DNA of 30,286 bases from CAYJWL01 sp964373855 (lineage in GTDB: Bacteria; Patescibacteriota; Andersenbacteria; UBA10190): NCBI GenBank assembly GCA_964373855.1, contig CAYJWL010000009.1, positions 1 through 30,286 on the forward strand, written 5' to 3'. A program made the translations under genes and the position numbers. Each line of letters starts with the position of its first letter. Within the stretch, counting starts at the first letter, position 1. Under the pieces are notes generated by a model. The model had not been told where the DNA came from. It saw only the letters and a list, made by a program, of their open reading frames with translations, and did not search any database. Below are positions 28,319-30,286 of the stretch, in pieces.

Positions 28319-28353
28319 AATTTTCCGCTTTTCACTTTACATTTCACGTTGTC
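28319..28353. repeat. degenerate 7-bp tandem repeat upstream of the tRNA pair
   Basis: Five units in register: AATTTTC, CGCTTTT, CACTTTA, CATTTCA, CGTTGTC. Follows the terminator at 28305. Confidence 0.5.
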
Positions 28354-28426
28354 AACCCCGTTGTAGATCTATGCTATTCGATAATGGTGCCCCGTAACGG
28401 CAGGGCCATCTGGAACAGGGGAATAA

Positions 28427-28501
28427 GGTGGCGTAGCTCAGTCGGTTTAGAGCGGAGGACTCATAAGCCTCAGGTCACAGGTTCGATTCCTGTCGCCACC
28501 A
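28427..28501 (+). tRNA. tRNA with CAT anticodon (elongator Met or Ile2)
   Basis: A 75-nt cloverleaf: acceptor GGTGGCG/CGCCACC, D stem GCTC/GAGC with a normal GG-containing loop, anticodon stem GAGG-A/G-CCTC with loop CTCATAA, variable loop AGGTC, T stem ACAGG/CCTGT with TTCGATT, discriminator A, no encoded CCA. The last anticodon-stem position is an A-G mismatch. It could be elongator methionine tRNA or the isoleucine tRNA read as AUA after lysidine modification; sequence alone does not decide. Asp tRNA follows 64 bp downstream. Confidence 0.93.
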
Positions 28502-28565
28502 CGTGTGATTTAAGAGCGGGTATAGTAGACAAACTAAAATTCTTTTCATACTCTTGATCTGTCTT

Positions 28566-28637
28566 GGACCCGTGGTGTAACGGTTAGCACACGAGCTTGT
28601 CAAGCTCGTAGCGCGAGTTCGACTCTCGTCGGGTCCG
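28566..28637 (+). tRNA. tRNA-Asp (GTC)
   Basis: A 72-nt cloverleaf: acceptor GGACCCG/CGGGTCC, anticodon stem CGAGC/GCTCG with loop TTGTCAA (anticodon GTC), T stem GCGAG/CTCGT with loop TTCGACT, and discriminator G73, the known aspartate identity base. CCA is not encoded. Confidence 0.97.
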
Positions 28638-28742
28638 CCTTCGCCTCGCCATAGTCCCGCTTCAGCGGGACGCCGGCAGGCTTCGCCCACCTTCCAGCGG
28701 GGCGACTGTGGACGCAGTCCGCCCAGACGGGCGACGGCAGGC
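28638..28742. repeat. GC-rich multi-hairpin element after tRNA-Asp
   Basis: Three hairpins in a row: GTCCCGC-TTCA-GCGGGAC (28654-28671), GACTG with CAGTC (28704-28719), CGCCC with GGGCG (28720-28733 approx.). It starts at the tRNA 3' end with CCTTCGCCTC, shared with the element at 8278. No T-run follows; it may process or stabilise the tRNA transcript end. Confidence 0.65.
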
Positions 28743-28790
28743 TTAAAATCACTATTCCTTGCATAGCTTCTCTGTCCTCGTCGATTGTTT

Positions 28791-28796
28791 TATACT
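28791..28796 (+). promoter_or_regulatory. -10 element, near-leaderless, of the small membrane gene
   Basis: TATACT ends 6 nt before the ATG at 28803, so transcription would start at the start codon. The -35 match is poor (TTCTCT at 17 bp). Confidence 0.45.
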
Positions 28797-28802
28797 TTCC
28801 CC

Positions 28803-29006
28803 ATGAGCCGAATATATCTGATTATTATTCTTGGACTGGCCCTGTTTGTTTCCATTTGGCTGGCGGCGCGATACATAGACAATCTAGACGAGGAGCTGCC
28901 ATCGGCTCAGGAAACTGAAAAAAGGGGACGGGCCCAAATCCTTATCGACAATCGAAAGCCGGCCTCAAGATCAGAAGAACGGCCGGATGCAACAGAGGCT
29001 CAATAG
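28803..29006 (+). CDS. small single-pass membrane protein, unknown
   Basis: A 67-residue protein not recognised. Residues 4-22 form one membrane helix (IYLIIILGLALFVSIWLAA), followed by an acidic patch (D-N-L-D-E-E-L) and a charged, R/E/K-rich hydrophilic tail. The ATG at 28803 is chosen over an in-frame TTG at 28785, because a -10 element sits between them. Base composition matches neighbouring genes. It lies just upstream of another small membrane gene and pheS on the same strand. Whether it is translated is not proven. Confidence 0.5.
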   Translation: MSRIYLIIILGLALFVSIWLAARYIDNLDEELPSAQETEKRGRAQILIDNRKPASRSEERPDATEAQ

Positions 29007-29026
29007 CCAGCCTTAAGGCTCACGCG

Positions 29027-29055
29027 CTGACGCCGCCGGCGCGATCGAGTATACT
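29027..29055 (+). promoter_or_regulatory. promoter of the four-helix membrane gene and pheS, leaderless
   Basis: CTGACG (29027-29032, 4/6) and TATACT (29050-29055, 5/6) are spaced by 17 bp. The -10 ends 6 nt before the ATG at 29062, predicting a leaderless transcript. It would also serve pheS downstream. Confidence 0.6.
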
Positions 29056-29061
29056 GGTGCC

Positions 29062-29478
29062 ATGACAGTTCGGCTTTTTCTTGTGGGGGCTCTGATTATT
29101 GCGGCGGCCTCCTGGGGCATTTGGTGGCTTATCATCAACTGGATAAATCCGCAGGAAGCAGGCTGGGCAGGCTACGCCCTGTTTTTCTTATCGATCTTTT
29201 TAGCTGTCGCCGCCACCTGCGTCTTGCTTGGCTATGGCGTGCGCCGGGCTGTGCAGCCTCATCAGATGGCTGCATACCGCGTTAAGCCGTCTTTGCGGCA
29301 GGGAATAATGTTAGGATTATTTCTGGATATTCTTTTGCTTTTGCAGCTCCAGCGCCTGCTTAGATGGTGGCTGACAATAATTCTAGTAGTACTATTTCTC
29401 TCGGTTGAATTACTATTTTTAACTTATGAAAGAAGCATTCGAAACTATCGATCAGCTCCGGAAGAAGGCCACAACTGA
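29062..29478 (+). CDS. four-helix membrane protein, unknown function, overlapping pheS
   Basis: A 138-residue protein with four membrane segments (about 5-27, 36-59, 82-100 and 104-120) and a charged C-terminus. No catalytic motif is visible and the function is unknown. The final 53 nt overlap the start of pheS in another frame, an unusually long overlap that suggests tight translational coupling. Small membrane proteins in this position upstream of pheS are, to my recollection, common in Patescibacteria, but I cannot check this. The ATG is supported by the promoter directly before it. Confidence 0.75.
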   Translation: MTVRLFLVGALIIAAASWGIWWLIINWINPQEAGWAGYALFFLSIFLAVAATCVLLGYGVRRAVQPHQMAAYRVKPSLRQGIMLGLFLDILLLLQLQRLLRWWLTIILVVLFLSVELLFLTYERSIRNYRSAPEEGHN

Positions 29479-30286
29479 ACTGGCATCCGCCCGGTCACCT
29501 GCCGAGTTGGAAGAGTGGAGAATAGTCTACCTTGGACGCAAAGGAGCTTTGCCTTTGTTGCTGCGCCGCGTGAAGGATTTGCCTCTGACCGACCGAAAAA
29601 TCATTGGTGCCAGCGCCAACCAGTTGCGGCAAGAGTTAAAAAGGGCTTACAGCACAAAATATCAAAAAGTAGTATCGGGCCGCACCGCCGGCAGCCGCGC
29701 CCAGCCAGCGGTAGAGCTAAAACACAAAGAGGCGCTGCGGGGCCACCTTCATCCCATCACCCTGACAATTCGCCGCATTCAGGATGTTTTTTCTGCTATG
29801 GGATATTTGCTTGCTGAAGGACCAGAAGTTGAGGAGTCGCGCTACGATTTTGATTTGCTGAATATCCCACTGGAGCATCCCTCGCGCGCCGAAACCGATA
29901 CCTTCTACGTGGCCGATCCTCAAGGAGGGAGTAATAACCGTTTGGTGTTGCGGACTTCAACTTCACCGGTGCAGCTTCGTGCGGTCTTGGAAAATGACCT
30001 GATTCCGCCCCTTAAGGTATTTTCGCCCGGGCGCGTGTTTCGCAATGAAAAACCTGATCCATCTCACGAATCGGTCTTTCATCAAACGGAGGGATTGTCT
30101 GTCGGCCAAAATGTAACAATTGCCGACTTCAAAGGAACCATTGAAATGTTTTATTTAACTTTTTTTGGTAAGGAAGTGAAAACAAGGCTGCGGCCGGGAT
30201 ATTTCCCATTTGTCGAACCCGGCTTTGAATTTGATGTAGAGTGCTTCTTTTGCGGCGGAGACGGCTGCCGCGTCTGTAAGGATACT
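29426..30286 (+). CDS. pheS: phenylalanyl-tRNA synthetase alpha subunit (C-terminus cut off by window edge)
   Basis: Catalytic subunit of the PheRS heterotetramer. The frame runs 287 codons from the ATG at 29426 to the edge; the family is usually about 330-350 residues. An N-terminal coiled coil (about 1-85) includes the diagnostic Y-L-G-R-K-G at 35-40, then the class II core with motif 1 and motif 2 (S-P-G-R-V-F-R-N-E-K-P-D and H-E-S-V-F-H-Q-T-E-G), and a C-x-x-C-type cluster (CFFCGGDGCRVC) near the cut, seen in many bacterial members. The start is confirmed by the expected number of residues before Y-L-G. It overlaps the preceding gene by 53 bp. The beta subunit would follow beyond the edge. 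Confidence 0.97.
   Translation, partial: MKEAFETIDQLRKKATTELASARSPAELEEWRIVYLGRKGALPLLLRRVKDLPLTDRKIIGASANQLRQELKRAYSTKYQKVVSGRTAGSRAQPAVELKHKEALRGHLHPITLTIRRIQDVFSAMGYLLAEGPEVEESRYDFDLLNIPLEHPSRAETDTFYVADPQGGSNNRLVLRTSTSPVQLRAVLENDLIPPLKVFSPGRVFRNEKPDPSHESVFHQTEGLSVGQNVTIADFKGTIEMFYLTFFGKEVKTRLRPGYFPFVEPGFEFDVECFFCGGDGCRVCKDT

Noticed and set aside
28257..28397. 46-codon frame starting ATGAGAACGAAT across the terminator
   Set aside because: It runs through the T-run terminator and the 7-bp repeats; no ribosome site.

Overview
The window is bacterial chromosome. It most resembles a member of the Patescibacteria (Candidate Phyla Radiation), probably a Parcubacteria-like lineage of intermediate-to-high GC. 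Grounds, all indirect: compact genes; a type IV pilus operon of the order pilM-N-O-(small TM protein)-B-(receiver)-T-C-pilins-D with pseudopilins and no secretin gene; a strongly shortened F1 delta subunit; few Shine-Dalgarno sites and several near-leaderless promoters; and an initiator tRNA of unusual sequence. No marker gene fixes the species.

Layout. 1-3422 (minus): head of an ATP synthase operon, AtpI/AtpZ-like - atpB - atpE - atpF - atpH - atpA (atpA runs off the left edge), with a clear promoter and a terminator-like hairpin just before the first start codon. 3547-4109 (plus): a free-standing small gene carrying a beta-carbonic-anhydrase-type metal-site pattern, with its own promoter, ribosome site and terminator. 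4316-7623 (minus): comF and clpC. 7770-8231 (plus): recX. 8343-9949 (minus): lemA and htpX, a membrane quality-control pair. 9960-22069 (plus): the type IV pilus block (motor and platform pilM, N, O, B, T, C; a CheY-like receiver; two tandem pilins; prepilin peptidase; four pseudopilin or PilX-like minor subunits). 22161-26105 (plus): ligA, gatC, gatA. 26160-27882 (minus): gpmI and initiator tRNA. 27883-28426: a long region without a convincing protein gene, holding a symmetric operator-like site and a terminator-ended structured-RNA candidate. 28427-30286 (plus): tRNA-CAT, tRNA-Asp, two small membrane proteins, and pheS (cut by the right edge).

How it fits together. The pilus genes would encode an inner-membrane machine: PilB extends and PilT retracts, PilC is the platform, PilM/N/O align it, PilD processes the pilins. 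With ComF it could serve adhesion or DNA uptake in a cell without a recognisable outer-membrane secretin here.

The most unusual content lies between genes: (1) degenerate tandem repeats of 7 bp (once 8 bp) at gene boundaries, two of which have become the coding sequence of prepilin leader peptides; (2) a family of GC-rich nested palindromes, one lying in frame inside a pseudopilin leader; (3) a 141-bp element with 20-bp terminal inverted repeats filling the pilO-pilP-like gap; (4) several hairpins placed to act as attenuators; (5) 12-bp complementarity between the 5' and 3' flanks of the first pilin gene. All functional claims here come from reading motifs by eye; no database search was possible.
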